From CAKSEI01 sp964403505 (GTDB lineage Bacteria; Bacillota; Clostridia; Oscillospirales; CAG-272): 64,000 nt of DNA. This document shows positions 52,223 to 60,381 of this stretch, piece after piece (position 1 is the stretch's first letter; each line of letters starts with the position of its first letter). The position numbers and the translations under genes are program-made. The stretch is from positions 1-64,000 of the forward strand of contig CAYOFP010000005.1 of assembly GCA_964403505.1 (NCBI GenBank), read 5' to 3'. The notes under the pieces were generated by a model that saw nothing but the letters and a program-made list of their open reading frames with translations, made no database searches and had not been told where the DNA came from.

Positions 52223-52345
52223 AGCAACGGAACGGTGTGAAAATCACCGACGGGCCCGCCGCCGTAAAAAACATGCGGACGCACAGGAGTATGCCGTAAG
52301 TACTTTAAAACCATTGGGAAACCGAGAAGGTTGTGCGTCTTTGTT
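52195..52345 (+). promoter_or_regulatory. cobalamin riboswitch
   Basis: Consensus blocks in order: GGAACGGTGTGAAAATCACCG, then GGGCCCGCCGCCGTAA, GGAGTATGCCG, and CCATTGGGAAACCGAGAAGG, matching the conserved core of adenosylcobalamin aptamers. GACGCACA (52278-52285) pairs with TGTGCGTC (52332-52339). It precedes the DUF4430/ECF genes by about 100 bases. The exact 5' border is uncertain. The downstream expression platform is not clear; no strong terminator is visible. Confidence 0.82.
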
Positions 52346-52443
52346 TTGAGTCGGAATATGTTGCCTTTGTTTTTTGTTTGCGAGCGCCTATATAACAAAA
52401 AAAGCTGATGATAAAATATTTTTTAAAAAACAGGAGAAACAAC

Positions 52444-52878
52444 ATGAAAAAGAATTTATTAAAAATTCTTTCCATTTGCCTTGTATTTGTGCTCGTTACG
52501 GCCGCAGCAATTACATTTACAGCGTGCAATGAGAAAGACCACGGTGCCGCAAGCGACACCCCCTCGGAGAGCGTAAACGACGCTCTCAAAACCTTTACCC
52601 TCGAGGTAACCTTCGCCGACGGCACAGTCGAAAAAAACGAGTGCACAAGCGATGCGGAAATGCTCGGCTCATACCTTACCGATGAAAAGATCATCGAGGG
52701 TGAGCAGGGCGATTACGGTATCATGATATTATCCGTTCTCGGCGAAACGCACGATTATAATGTCGATAAGTCCTATTGGGCGTTTTATATCGACGGAGAG
52801 TATGCCATGACAGGTGTTGACTCAACGCCGATCGAGGAAGGCAAAGTATACAGTCTCAAAGCAGAAGTTTCTGAATGA
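52444..52878 (+). CDS. DUF4430 lipoprotein (transcobalamin-like, putative cobalamin binding)
   Basis: A 144-residue lipoprotein: lipobox FTAC, acidic linker, then a DUF4430 domain (TFTLEVTFADGTVEKNE; GIMILSVLGETHDY; SYWAFYIDGEYAMTGVDSTPIEEGKVYSL), the domain shared with the C-terminal part of intrinsic factor and transcobalamin. AGGAG precedes the ATG at 52444. Under a cobalamin riboswitch and beside an ECF S component, it is probably the outer cobalamin-capture part of the uptake system. The stop overlaps the next gene (ATGA). Confidence 0.85.
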   Translation: MKKNLLKILSICLVFVLVTAAAITFTACNEKDHGAASDTPSESVNDALKTFTLEVTFADGTVEKNECTSDAEMLGSYLTDEKIIEGEQGDYGIMILSVLGETHDYNVDKSYWAFYIDGEYAMTGVDSTPIEEGKVYSLKAEVSE

Positions 52879-53384
52879 AAAAACACTCGCTCAGAGATCT
52901 ATTGATATTCGCAATGCTCGGCTCGCTGATGTTTGCTGCCACGTGCGCCATGAAGGCATTGCCGAATATCCATCTCCTCGCACTTTTCATCGTGACTTTT
53001 ACACGGGTATACCGTGCAAAGGCGCTCATCCCCATTTACGTATATGTAATATTAGAGGGAATCTATCAGGGCTTCTCGCCGTGGTGGGTACCGTATCTCT
53101 ATATCTGGGCGTTTTTATGGGCGATAACAATGCTTTTGCCGAAGAAAATACCGAAATATATCGAGCCTGTCGCATATTGTGCCGTGGGCGGAATATCGGG
53201 TTTTACCTTCGGTGCGTTATGGGCGCCCTGGCAGGCGCTGATGTTCGGACTGTCGGTAAAATCCATGATAGCATGGATCATTACCGGATTTCCTTTTGAT
53301 ATCACACACGGAATATCAAATGTGTGTATGTGCACATTATGCGTTCCGCTGATACGGATACTCCGCAGACTTGAGCGCAGGTAA
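52875..53384 (+). CDS. ECF transporter substrate-specific (S) component, probably cobalamin
   Basis: A 169-residue protein with five or six membrane segments, in the size class of ECF S components, with an N-terminal DLLIFAMLGSLMFAATCAMKALPNIH that resembles the A-x-x-x-A coupling helix. The substrate is inferred as vitamin B12 or a precursor from the riboswitch and the DUF4430 neighbour. The energising EcfA/EcfT module is not in the window. Confidence 0.8.
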   Translation: MKKHSLRDLLIFAMLGSLMFAATCAMKALPNIHLLALFIVTFTRVYRAKALIPIYVYVILEGIYQGFSPWWVPYLYIWAFLWAITMLLPKKIPKYIEPVAYCAVGGISGFTFGALWAPWQALMFGLSVKSMIAWIITGFPFDITHGISNVCMCTLCVPLIRILRRLERR

Positions 53385-53397
53385 ATAAATATATGAT

Positions 53398-53443
53398 AAA
53401 ACAGATGCCTAGACCGTTATGGGTTCATAGGTATCTGTTTTTT
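53398..53443. terminator. bidirectional terminator
   Basis: AACAGAT-CCTA/TAGG-ATCTGTT stem with T6, between the ECF S gene and hipA. Confidence 0.85.
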
Positions 53444-53459
53444 CATAACCTTTTTTGAT

Positions 53460-54719
53460 TTATTCGTAGCAAGCACTGAATGCAGGCCGCATATCTTCGA
53501 TTTTACCGTGCGGGATATTATACTTTACAGCGAACTTCTCCCAATTGCTTTTTACCGTTTCGATGATTTCCCTTGCCATTTTTTCGGCGTCTTTTTTATC
53601 AATATTGAAGCGGTAGGCGGTTTCAATCGCCAACGGAATCGAAATACGATTATCGTCTTCATTGACATTGAGAGATAATTCATCACCGTAAGGAACAGGA
53701 TTCACATCATAGAGAGGTGAAAGTGTCCATCCGTTCTTTTTCAAAATAAATGCGTGATTTCGCAGATGATCGTCCGTATTGGAAACCGCCATATTAAATA
53801 CAATTCGTTTCCACAATTCGACTAAATCATTTTTGGGATTGCATCCGCCTGATTTTATGATCGATGCAAGATCCAAGTAGCTTGAACCATCGACAGCGGA
53901 AGCGCCGTCTGTTTTGCCGAGCAAAGTCATGGCAGAAGCAAAGTGAATACGCTTATCCCCCTCACGGTCAAAACGCTTTACGAGAAATGTACTGCCGAGT
54001 TTTGAAAATGTTTCAAGTTTAGATTCGGGAACATTCAAGCCACACATACGGGCCAAATCGTGAACAACCTTCTCCCATGCACCGGTATTGTTATCATCGT
54101 TTTTTGAGGGGAATTTTGCAATCCACAGATGTCCCTCTGTATCAACAACAGTTGCTTTCGGACGGGCTCCGCCGAGGGAAGAACCGGGTCTGATCAATTG
54201 ATTGAGCCATTTTTCATTCAAACCGGCGCTATCATTTTCAAATTGCCTTGAAGCTTCTTCTAATGTACGAAGCGTTGTCCACGGAGGAGCGGCTGTCTCT
54301 TTATCGTCAGATAAGAATGCACCCTCTTGCTCTAACTTAAAACGAATTCCGCCCATACGGGTTTCATCGTAAACACCGAGCAGAAAATCACTGTCATTCA
54401 GTTTTCGGGGTTTGCGTGCTTCCCTTTCCGCCTGCAAGCGCTCACGCTTCATCATCAAGACTCTGCCCCAGCGATCAGGAGATGCATCGGCAAATATTCC
54501 GAAGATCGCTCTTCCGCTTGGAAACTGTCTGCCGCCATATGTGCTCAAATCGGGATCAAGAGAAACAGACAGTTGCGTATTCATAAGCCATTTGTCGTCA
54601 TATTCAAAGGAATAATTCTCTCCGCCCTTTATGATATCTACATATAGTCTGCCGAGCAGTATCGGAGCATCGCTGCTGAAGTCATCATATACGAGTATGG
54701 TTTTTTGATTTACTGACAT
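53460..54719 (-). CDS. hipA: HipA-family toxin kinase
   Basis: A 419-residue HipA-like Ser/Thr kinase. The couple domain (1-100), the Gly-rich loop RPGSSLGGARPKA, the catalytic NTDDHLRNH and the metal-binding DVNP are all intact. E. coli HipA inactivates glutamyl-tRNA synthetase; HipT-type relatives act on TrpS. It is preceded by its antitoxin gene three bases upstream, so the unit is likely functional. Confidence 0.9.
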   Translation of the reverse strand: MSVNQKTILVYDDFSSDAPILLGRLYVDIIKGGENYSFEYDDKWLMNTQLSVSLDPDLSTYGGRQFPSGRAIFGIFADASPDRWGRVLMMKRERLQAEREARKPRKLNDSDFLLGVYDETRMGGIRFKLEQEGAFLSDDKETAAPPWTTLRTLEEASRQFENDSAGLNEKWLNQLIRPGSSLGGARPKATVVDTEGHLWIAKFPSKNDDNNTGAWEKVVHDLARMCGLNVPESKLETFSKLGSTFLVKRFDREGDKRIHFASAMTLLGKTDGASAVDGSSYLDLASIIKSGGCNPKNDLVELWKRIVFNMAVSNTDDHLRNHAFILKKNGWTLSPLYDVNPVPYGDELSLNVNEDDNRISIPLAIETAYRFNIDKKDAEKMAREIIETVKSNWEKFAVKYNIPHGKIEDMRPAFSACYE

Positions 54720-54722
54720 ATA

Positions 54723-55043
54723 TTAGTCCCCCTTTCGAGGTGCTCTTTTTCTGGTTGTTAAATTCAAATCCTGCATTTTTCTGCCCATAGCATCATCCTT
54801 TGCCACAAGCAAAAGATCTTTGTCCATATTATTTAATGCATGCAATACGGCAGCGTATATGCCGATAGCAACAGATGGACTTCCTTTTTCAACATTCCAT
54901 AGGGAAGCTCTGCTGATACCTGCTCGTTCTGCCACCAACTGAACAGATAGATTACGGCGAAGTCTTGCTAATTTGATCTGTTCTCCCATAGTTTTTAGTA
55001 TATCCTCTGTCGCCGGCAATATATTATATGATGTTTTTTTCAT
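54723..55043 (-). CDS. hipB: HipB-like XRE antitoxin
   Basis: A 106-residue XRE protein (GEQIKLARLRRNLSVQLVAERAGISRASLWNVEKG) with a basic C-terminus (TRKRAPRKGD). GAGGTG is seven bases before the ATG at 55043. It should bind the operator dyad in its promoter and neutralise HipA. Confidence 0.9.
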   Translation of the reverse strand: MKKTSYNILPATEDILKTMGEQIKLARLRRNLSVQLVAERAGISRASLWNVEKGSPSVAIGIYAAVLHALNNMDKDLLLVAKDDAMGRKMQDLNLTTRKRAPRKGD

Positions 55044-55060
55044 GGCAATCACCTCTTAAT

Positions 55061-55096
55061 GTTTATTATTATAAACTATATTAAATATTTTGTCAA
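55061..55096 (-). promoter_or_regulatory. hipBA promoter and operator
   Basis: TTGACA (complement of 55091-55096), 17 bases, TATAAT (complement of 55068-55073). The dyad GTTTAT-TATT-ATAAAC (55061-55076) covers the -10; a second ATAAAC half-site lies at about 55103. Confidence 0.8.
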
Positions 55097-55209
55097 TAAT
55101 TATAAACATTAAACACAAAATTTATTATTTCATTCTGTACAGAATCCTTGTCATAAAAAAACGATATTTATAAAAATACGAAAACAAAGACTTATTTTGT
55201 ATTTTATTA

Positions 55210-55238
55210 TTGACACGTTAAGCGAATCTTGGTATAAT
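55210..55238 (+). promoter_or_regulatory. guaB promoter
   Basis: TTGACA (55210-55215), 17 bases, TATAAT (55233-55238). Confidence 0.9.
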
Positions 55239-55272
55239 ATTTGGAAATAATAAAAAATCAGAGGTGGAGAAT

Positions 55273-56775
55273 ATGGCTTATTTTTATCCCGAACAATCGC
55301 ATACGTTTAATGAATACCTGTTAGTGCCGGGCTACTCCTCGTCCGAGTGCATTCCGGCTAATGTGACGCTTACGACCCCGCTTGTGAAATACAAGAAGGG
55401 CGAAGAACCTTCGATCAAAATGAACATTCCGCTCGTTTCTGCTATCATGCAGTCTGTCTCGGGTGACAGGCTCGCCGTGGCGTTAGCGCAGGAGGGCGGC
55501 GTATCGTTTATTTACGGCTCACAGTCGATCGAGGACGAGGCAGCTATGGTCGCACGTGTCAAAAGCTACAAGGCAGGCTTTGTAAAAAGTGATTCCAATA
55601 TCTCCCCCGATCAAACACTCGAAGATATATTGAAACTGAAGGAGGAGACAGGTCACTCCACCGTCGCAGTAACGGAGGACGGCACGGCAAACGGTAAGCT
55701 CGTCGGCATCGTCACGGGCAGAGACTACCGTGTCAGCCGCATGAGTCGTGATGAAAAGATATCCACCTTCATGACTCCGATCGACAGACTCATCACCGCC
55801 AAAGAGGGCACGACCCTGAAAGAGGCAAACGACATCATCTGGGATCACAAGCTCAATTCCTTACCTATTATAGACAACGACGGCAAGCTCGTCTCCTTTG
55901 TCTTCCGCAAGGACTACGACCAACACAAGAAAAATCCGAGCGAACTGCTCGATCCCGACAAGCGTTACGTAGTCGGCGCAGGTATCAATACCCGTGACTA
56001 TGCAGAGCGTGTGCCGGCACTCGTCGAGGCAGGCGCAGACGTGCTTTGCATCGATTCATCCGAGGGATACTCCGAGTGGCAGAAGCTCACCATCGACTGG
56101 ATCCGTGCGAAATACGGCGAGCGCGTCAAGGTCGGCGCAGGCAACGTCGTCGACGCAGAGGGATTCCGATTCCTCGCTGACTGCGGCGCAGATTTCATAA
56201 AAGTAGGTATCGGCGGCGGCTCGATCTGCATCACCCGTGAAACAAAGGGTATCGGACGCGGTCAGGCAACGGCGCTGATTGACGTATGCAAAGCACGTGA
56301 CGAATATTTCAAGGAAACAGGCGTATATGTCCCCGTCTGCTCGGACGGCGGTATCGTCCACGATCATCATATCACCCTCGCACTTGCAATGGGCGCAGAC
56401 TTCATCATGCTCGGCAGATATTTTGCACGATTTGATGAAAGCCCGACAGAAAAAGTAAATGTCAACGGCACGCTCATGAAAGAGTATTGGGGCGAAGGCT
56501 CGAACCGTGCGAGAAACTGGCAGAGATACGACCTCGGCGGAGCGTCAAAGCTCTCGTTTGAGGAGGGCGTTGACTCGTATGTTCCGTACGCAGGCAAGCT
56601 CTCGGATAACGTACAGCAGACGCTCGCAAAGGTGCGCTCCACCATGTGCAACTGCGGTGCGATGAACATCGCCGAGCTCCAGGAGAAAGCGAAACTCACT
56701 CTGATCTCCTCCGTCAGCATCGTCGAGGGCGGCGCCCACGACGTCATGCAGAAAACGTCTAATAAACACGTATAA
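55273..56775 (+). CDS. guaB: IMP dehydrogenase
   Basis: A 500-residue enzyme converting IMP to XMP with NAD, the first step to GMP. A barrel with the catalytic Cys in GIGGGSICITRE, two inserted CBS domains (about 95-210), and the GADFIMLGRYFARF flavin-like phosphate site are present. The ATG at 55273 has AGAGGTGGAG before it; a GTG three codons earlier is less likely. The sequence departs from bacterial GuaB at the N-terminus (NEYLLVPGYSS) and at the active-site flap, resembling the long parasite-like IMPDH branch. Confidence 0.92.
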   Translation: MAYFYPEQSHTFNEYLLVPGYSSSECIPANVTLTTPLVKYKKGEEPSIKMNIPLVSAIMQSVSGDRLAVALAQEGGVSFIYGSQSIEDEAAMVARVKSYKAGFVKSDSNISPDQTLEDILKLKEETGHSTVAVTEDGTANGKLVGIVTGRDYRVSRMSRDEKISTFMTPIDRLITAKEGTTLKEANDIIWDHKLNSLPIIDNDGKLVSFVFRKDYDQHKKNPSELLDPDKRYVVGAGINTRDYAERVPALVEAGADVLCIDSSEGYSEWQKLTIDWIRAKYGERVKVGAGNVVDAEGFRFLADCGADFIKVGIGGGSICITRETKGIGRGQATALIDVCKARDEYFKETGVYVPVCSDGGIVHDHHITLALAMGADFIMLGRYFARFDESPTEKVNVNGTLMKEYWGEGSNRARNWQRYDLGGASKLSFEEGVDSYVPYAGKLSDNVQQTLAKVRSTMCNCGAMNIAELQEKAKLTLISSVSIVEGGAHDVMQKTSNKHV

Positions 56776-56780
56776 TAATT

Positions 56781-56818
56781 AAAAGGCTGTCGCAATGCAA
56801 ATGCGACAGCCTTTTGCA
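56781..56818 (+). terminator. guaB terminator
   Basis: AAAAGGCTGTCGCA/TGCGACAGCCTTTT stem, loop ATGCAAA-type. Confidence 0.9.
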
Positions 56819-56913
56819 AAACAGCGAGCAGTAGGGCGAACCCCCGGCGAGGGTTCGCCCTCTTTTGCGCTCTGCGCAAAATTCACCCACTCCTGCGCTT
56901 TTATAAGGCATGG

Positions 56914-57100
56914 GTGTTTCGCCGTCTGCGGACGGCGACAAAGGGCGCTGCCCTTTGAACCCGGTCGCTTTTTGAAAAAAGCGACGCAAAAACTTTCAAT
57001 CGGGCGCCGTTCTTTTCCCGGCGCAAGACATGTCTTGCGCCCAACAAAAGTTTTTGAGAGGGGTGCGGGGGACACTTTTTGTAAAAAGTATCCCCCGCAA
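56914..57100. repeat. dispersed structured repeat R2
   Basis: Shorter copy of R1 (25626-25935), lacking the GC-rich middle. Stems covary with R1: CGCCGTC/GACGGCG against CGCTGTC/GACAGCG, and GCGGGGG/CCCCCGC against GTGGGGG/CCCCCAC. Like R1 it lies between converging genes, right behind a minus-strand gene. Confidence 0.85.
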
Positions 57101-57108
57101 AAACCCCA

Positions 57109-58557
57109 TCAATTATTTATCCCATGATGTACCGTAGGCGAATACGCATCGAGCGTGGCGAAGGTATATCCCCGTGCGATGCAATACTCGAGTATCCTCG
57201 GCATAGCGGCGATTGTCGCCGGCTTCAGGTCGTGCATGAGTATCACGGCGCTCGACTGCGCCTCGATGCCGTTTATCACATTATGATAGATCACATCGGG
57301 GTCGGTCGTCCCCGTATCGTTCGAGCCGACATTCCAGTCGAAATAGTGATACCCCATCGACTGAACGAGCTCTGACAGCTTCGTCATGATTCCCTCGCAA
57401 AAACGTGCGCTGACGGTATTCGAGCTGCCGCCCGGGAAGCGCATGATGTTCGCATACGAGCCTGTCTGAGCCTTAACTACCTCCTGCATGGAATTGAAAT
57501 CATGCAGATACGTATCGACAGAGGCATAGATCGAAAACTCGTGTGTATATGTATGGATCCCTATTGCGTGCCCTTCATTCTTTTCCCGTGCGATAAGCGG
57601 CAGATAATCCGGGAACTGCGCCGTGACAAAGAATGTGGCCCTGACGCCGTATTCTTTCAGAATATCGAGCAGCTCGGGCGTGTAATGGCAGGGGCCGTCA
57701 TCGAATGTCAGATACACTATATGATCTCCCTGCGGCGTACCGTCCGACGGCGGAGGAGCAACGGGAACATATACCGTGACAGTCCGTGTCTGCGTAGCGG
57801 TATTCCCTGCCGCATCGCTCACGGTATATCTGACCTCGTAGACGCCTGCGATTTCACAGTTCACGTTGTTTTCTACCGTCACCCGATCGGTAACATCGCC
57901 GTCGGCATTATCGGAAGCGGTATATCCCGGTTCGTCATATTGACCGCCGACCTTAATATATAGTTCCGTATCGCCCTCGAGGGACAGAACGGGAGCCTCG
58001 GTATCATCGACGGTTATAACGGGTATCTCGAGCACAGCCTCATTGCCCGACAAATCAGACACGCTGAGCCGGAGCATGGTATCGGTGCGTTCCTCGACCA
58101 CCTTATCCGTGATATCGCCGTCATAATTATCTGTCGCTTTATAATGCGCAATATATTCCTTACCACGGAATACCGTAAATTTTTCCTCCTCGCATACGAT
58201 CACGGGTTTTGTCGTATCGACGACCGAGACCTTACGGTATGCGGTGATCTTTTTATTCCCATACTCTGTGACATACTCGACGGTATATTCTCCGATCGTA
58301 TTTACATCGATATCGTCGCTTTCCTTTACCTCTGTATCACGAAAACCGGTGATGTTACCCCCGTATTTTCCCTGCGCTCCCTCATCGGTATACTCGGAAA
58401 AGACCTCGATCGCCTTATTTCCGCCGTTTATCGTCAATGAGAGTTTTGGATAAAAGATAAAAATATAACAAGCTGCGCCGATAATGAGCGCACATACAGC
58501 CAGACAAATGGCCGCAAATAAAACTTTTTTATTCTTTAATAAATATTTGATTTTCAT
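57109..58557 (-). CDS. membrane-anchored polysaccharide deacetylase with Ig-like repeats
   Basis: A 482-residue protein: cytoplasmic start, one membrane helix (11-36), three bacterial Ig-like/DUF5011 domains (about 38-112, 116-183, 187-263), a Pro-rich hinge and a CE4 deacetylase domain (about 278-475). Catalytic TFDDGP (284-289), metal-binding HTYTH (335-339), RFPGGS and LMHD are intact, so it should deacetylate peptidoglycan or another GlcNAc polymer outside the cell. Confidence 0.93.
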   Translation of the reverse strand: MKIKYLLKNKKVLFAAICLAVCALIIGAACYIFIFYPKLSLTINGGNKAIEVFSEYTDEGAQGKYGGNITGFRDTEVKESDDIDVNTIGEYTVEYVTEYGNKKITAYRKVSVVDTTKPVIVCEEEKFTVFRGKEYIAHYKATDNYDGDITDKVVEERTDTMLRLSVSDLSGNEAVLEIPVITVDDTEAPVLSLEGDTELYIKVGGQYDEPGYTASDNADGDVTDRVTVENNVNCEIAGVYEVRYTVSDAAGNTATQTRTVTVYVPVAPPPSDGTPQGDHIVYLTFDDGPCHYTPELLDILKEYGVRATFFVTAQFPDYLPLIAREKNEGHAIGIHTYTHEFSIYASVDTYLHDFNSMQEVVKAQTGSYANIMRFPGGSSNTVSARFCEGIMTKLSELVQSMGYHYFDWNVGSNDTGTTDPDVIYHNVINGIEAQSSAVILMHDLKPATIAAMPRILEYCIARGYTFATLDAYSPTVHHGINN

Positions 58558-58604
58558 TTTTCACTTATTTCCCTTTTTCTGAAAGTCGAAGCTGTCGGGT
58601 CTCG

Positions 58605-59096
58605 TCAGCTTAACATTTCTTTGATATCATGCGCCGCATCACCGGCACTTCCGCCCCTCCACTCATATGTGATATCCGCATATTTTTCGTAATACGGCAC
58701 TCGCTCACGGTACATATCCGACAGCGTCTGCCCGTCATGCAAAACGATACCCCGTGTGGTGGGATTCTTTATGCGCCTGTTCATCTCTTCGCAGGAGATC
58801 TTGATATATATTATCTTGCCCGTTTTACGGAAATGCTCCATCGCTTCCTCGCAGAAGACTGTACTGCCGCCCGTCGCGATCACGGTATGATCAACGTCGA
58901 GCGAGGCGTTGATCTCGTTTTCGAGGCTCGAAAAATACGCATTTCCCTGTTTGTTTATTATCTCCTGCAGCGGCATGCCTGCCGCCTTTTGTATAACAAG
59001 ATCGGAATCGATAAAATCATACGACAGCATCTTCGCTAAGATAACTCCGACAATGCTCTTTCCGCTGCTCGGCATTCCTATCAAAATATAATTCAT
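58605..59096 (-). CDS. aroK: shikimate kinase
   Basis: A 163-residue P-loop kinase (GMPSSGKSIVG), with the shikimate-binding DSD in YDFIDSDLVI, and RGIVLHDGQTLSDMYRERVPYY carrying the lid Arg. GAGGGAT precedes the ATG at 59096. Catalyses the fifth step of chorismate synthesis. It stands alone; other aro genes are not adjacent. Confidence 0.92.
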   Translation of the reverse strand: MNYILIGMPSSGKSIVGVILAKMLSYDFIDSDLVIQKAAGMPLQEIINKQGNAYFSSLENEINASLDVDHTVIATGGSTVFCEEAMEHFRKTGKIIYIKISCEEMNRRIKNPTTRGIVLHDGQTLSDMYRERVPYYEKYADITYEWRGGSAGDAAHDIKEMLS

Positions 59097-59203
59097 ATTA
59101 TCCCTCGTTTCCCCTTTATTCAACAAATATTATACAATTATTTTTGAATAATGTAAACACATAAATATTACTTTTTCAGAAAAACAGTGAGGTAAATAAA
59201 ACA

Positions 59204-59231
59204 GACGCTGATTTTTATAAAAATCAGCGTC
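59204..59231 (-). terminator. asnA terminator
   Basis: GACGCTGATTTTT/AAAAATCAGCGTC stem; T-rich on the minus strand. Third member of the GACGCTGATT family of terminators in the window. Confidence 0.88.
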
Positions 59232-59244
59232 CTATCTTTTATTA

Positions 59245-60252
59245 TTACAATAGCTGTATTCCTGCCGCTTTGCACAGGCGCTTTGTTTCCTCATCCCATA
59301 CAGAGACCTGCACCTCGCCGATATGCGCCTTTTGTAAAAGAAGCATGCAGAGCCTCGACTGACCGATGCCGCCGCCGATCGTATACGGCAGATTCCCTGC
59401 GAGCAGTTCACGGTGAAACTCCATATTCCTACGCTCGTCTGCACCTGCCTCGGAGAGCTGTCTGTCGAGTGACTCGGGGCTGACACGGATGCCCATACTC
59501 GACACCTCGTATGCGATATCGAGGAGCTCGTTATAAAAGAGGATATCGCCGTTCAGCGACCAGTCGTCATAGTCGGGCGCACGTCCGTCATGCTTGATAC
59601 CGCTTTTCAGCTTACCGCCGATCTCCATGATAAACGCCGTGTGATGCTCACGCAGGTAGTTATATTCCCTCTCCTTCGGCGAGAGATCGGGCCACATATC
59701 CTCAAGCTCCTGAGTCGTTACAAACGATACTTCTCTCGACAGCTCGAGCGTTATCTCGGGAAATATCTTTTTTATCTCGTCGAGGGTATCGCATATGGCG
59801 CTCACCTCTTTTTTTACAGTATCTTTGAGATAATCCTTATTACGGTCGTTTACATTTATAATCTTTTCCCAGTCCCACTGGTCGGTATATACCGAATGGA
59901 TGCAGTCAAGCTCCTCGTCACGCCGGATAGCGTTCATGTCGGTATAAAGACCCGTTCCCTCGTGGAAATCGTACTTTTTCAGCGCCATACGCTTCCATTT
60001 AGCAAGAGAGTGAACGATCTCCGCCTCTGTCCCTGTCGCCATAATGTCAAAGGATACGGGACGCTCGACTCCGTTCAGATCGTCGTTCAGGCCGGTGGAA
60101 TGCTCGACAAAAAGAGGCGCCGAGACACGCTTCAGATTCAGCGCATCGCACAGCTTTTCGGCAAATGTCTTCTTTATGATATCGATCGCCCTCTGTGTAT
60201 GGTAAATATCGAGCGCACTATGATAATTATCAGGTATAATTACTTTTTCCAT
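59245..60252 (-). CDS. asnA: aspartate-ammonia ligase
   Basis: A 335-residue class II aaRS-like enzyme making asparagine from aspartate, ammonia and ATP. Typical parts: SAPLFVEHSTGLNDDLNG, SLAKWKRMAL, IHSVYTDQWDWE and the C-terminal GGGIGQSRLCMLLL. Its promoter is back to back with that of glnA and shares a GlnR/TnrA-like box, suggesting nitrogen control. Confidence 0.96.
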   Translation of the reverse strand: MEKVIIPDNYHSALDIYHTQRAIDIIKKTFAEKLCDALNLKRVSAPLFVEHSTGLNDDLNGVERPVSFDIMATGTEAEIVHSLAKWKRMALKKYDFHEGTGLYTDMNAIRRDEELDCIHSVYTDQWDWEKIINVNDRNKDYLKDTVKKEVSAICDTLDEIKKIFPEITLELSREVSFVTTQELEDMWPDLSPKEREYNYLREHHTAFIMEIGGKLKSGIKHDGRAPDYDDWSLNGDILFYNELLDIAYEVSSMGIRVSPESLDRQLSEAGADERRNMEFHRELLAGNLPYTIGGGIGQSRLCMLLLQKAHIGEVQVSVWDEETKRLCKAAGIQLL

Positions 60253-60286
60253 TGCTTCCTCCGTAGGATCATTCTTTTTTCATCTT

Positions 60287-60315
60287 ATTTTATTACATAT
60301 CACCTATTTTGTCAA
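60287..60315 (-). promoter_or_regulatory. asnA promoter
   Basis: TTGACA (complement of 60310-60315), 17 bases, TAAAAT (complement of 60287-60292). Confidence 0.85.
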
Positions 60316-60326
60316 GCAAATTGACA
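60310..60326. promoter_or_regulatory. GlnR/TnrA-like operator shared by asnA and glnA
   Basis: TGTCA-AGCAAAT-TGACA fits TGTNA-N7-TNACA exactly and lies over both -35 boxes. Since two facing TTGACA boxes create the same ends, the match may be partly trivial. Confidence 0.5.
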
Positions 60327-60349
60327 AACGAAAGATGATATTATATAAT
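60321..60349 (+). promoter_or_regulatory. glnA promoter
   Basis: TTGACA (60321-60326), 17 bases, TATAAT (60344-60349). Confidence 0.88.
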
Positions 60350-60381
60350 TATATATAGACTACATTACGGAGGATGCCCGA

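Noticed and set aside
51977..52299. Small genes inside the 276-bp element and riboswitch
   Set aside because: Frames cover structured non-coding sequence and have no ribosome site.
48740..55052. A prophage or integrative element spanning the Fic, tRNA-Ser and HipBA genes
   Set aside because: No integrase, portal, relaxase or other hallmark gene is present, and ordinary genes lie between.
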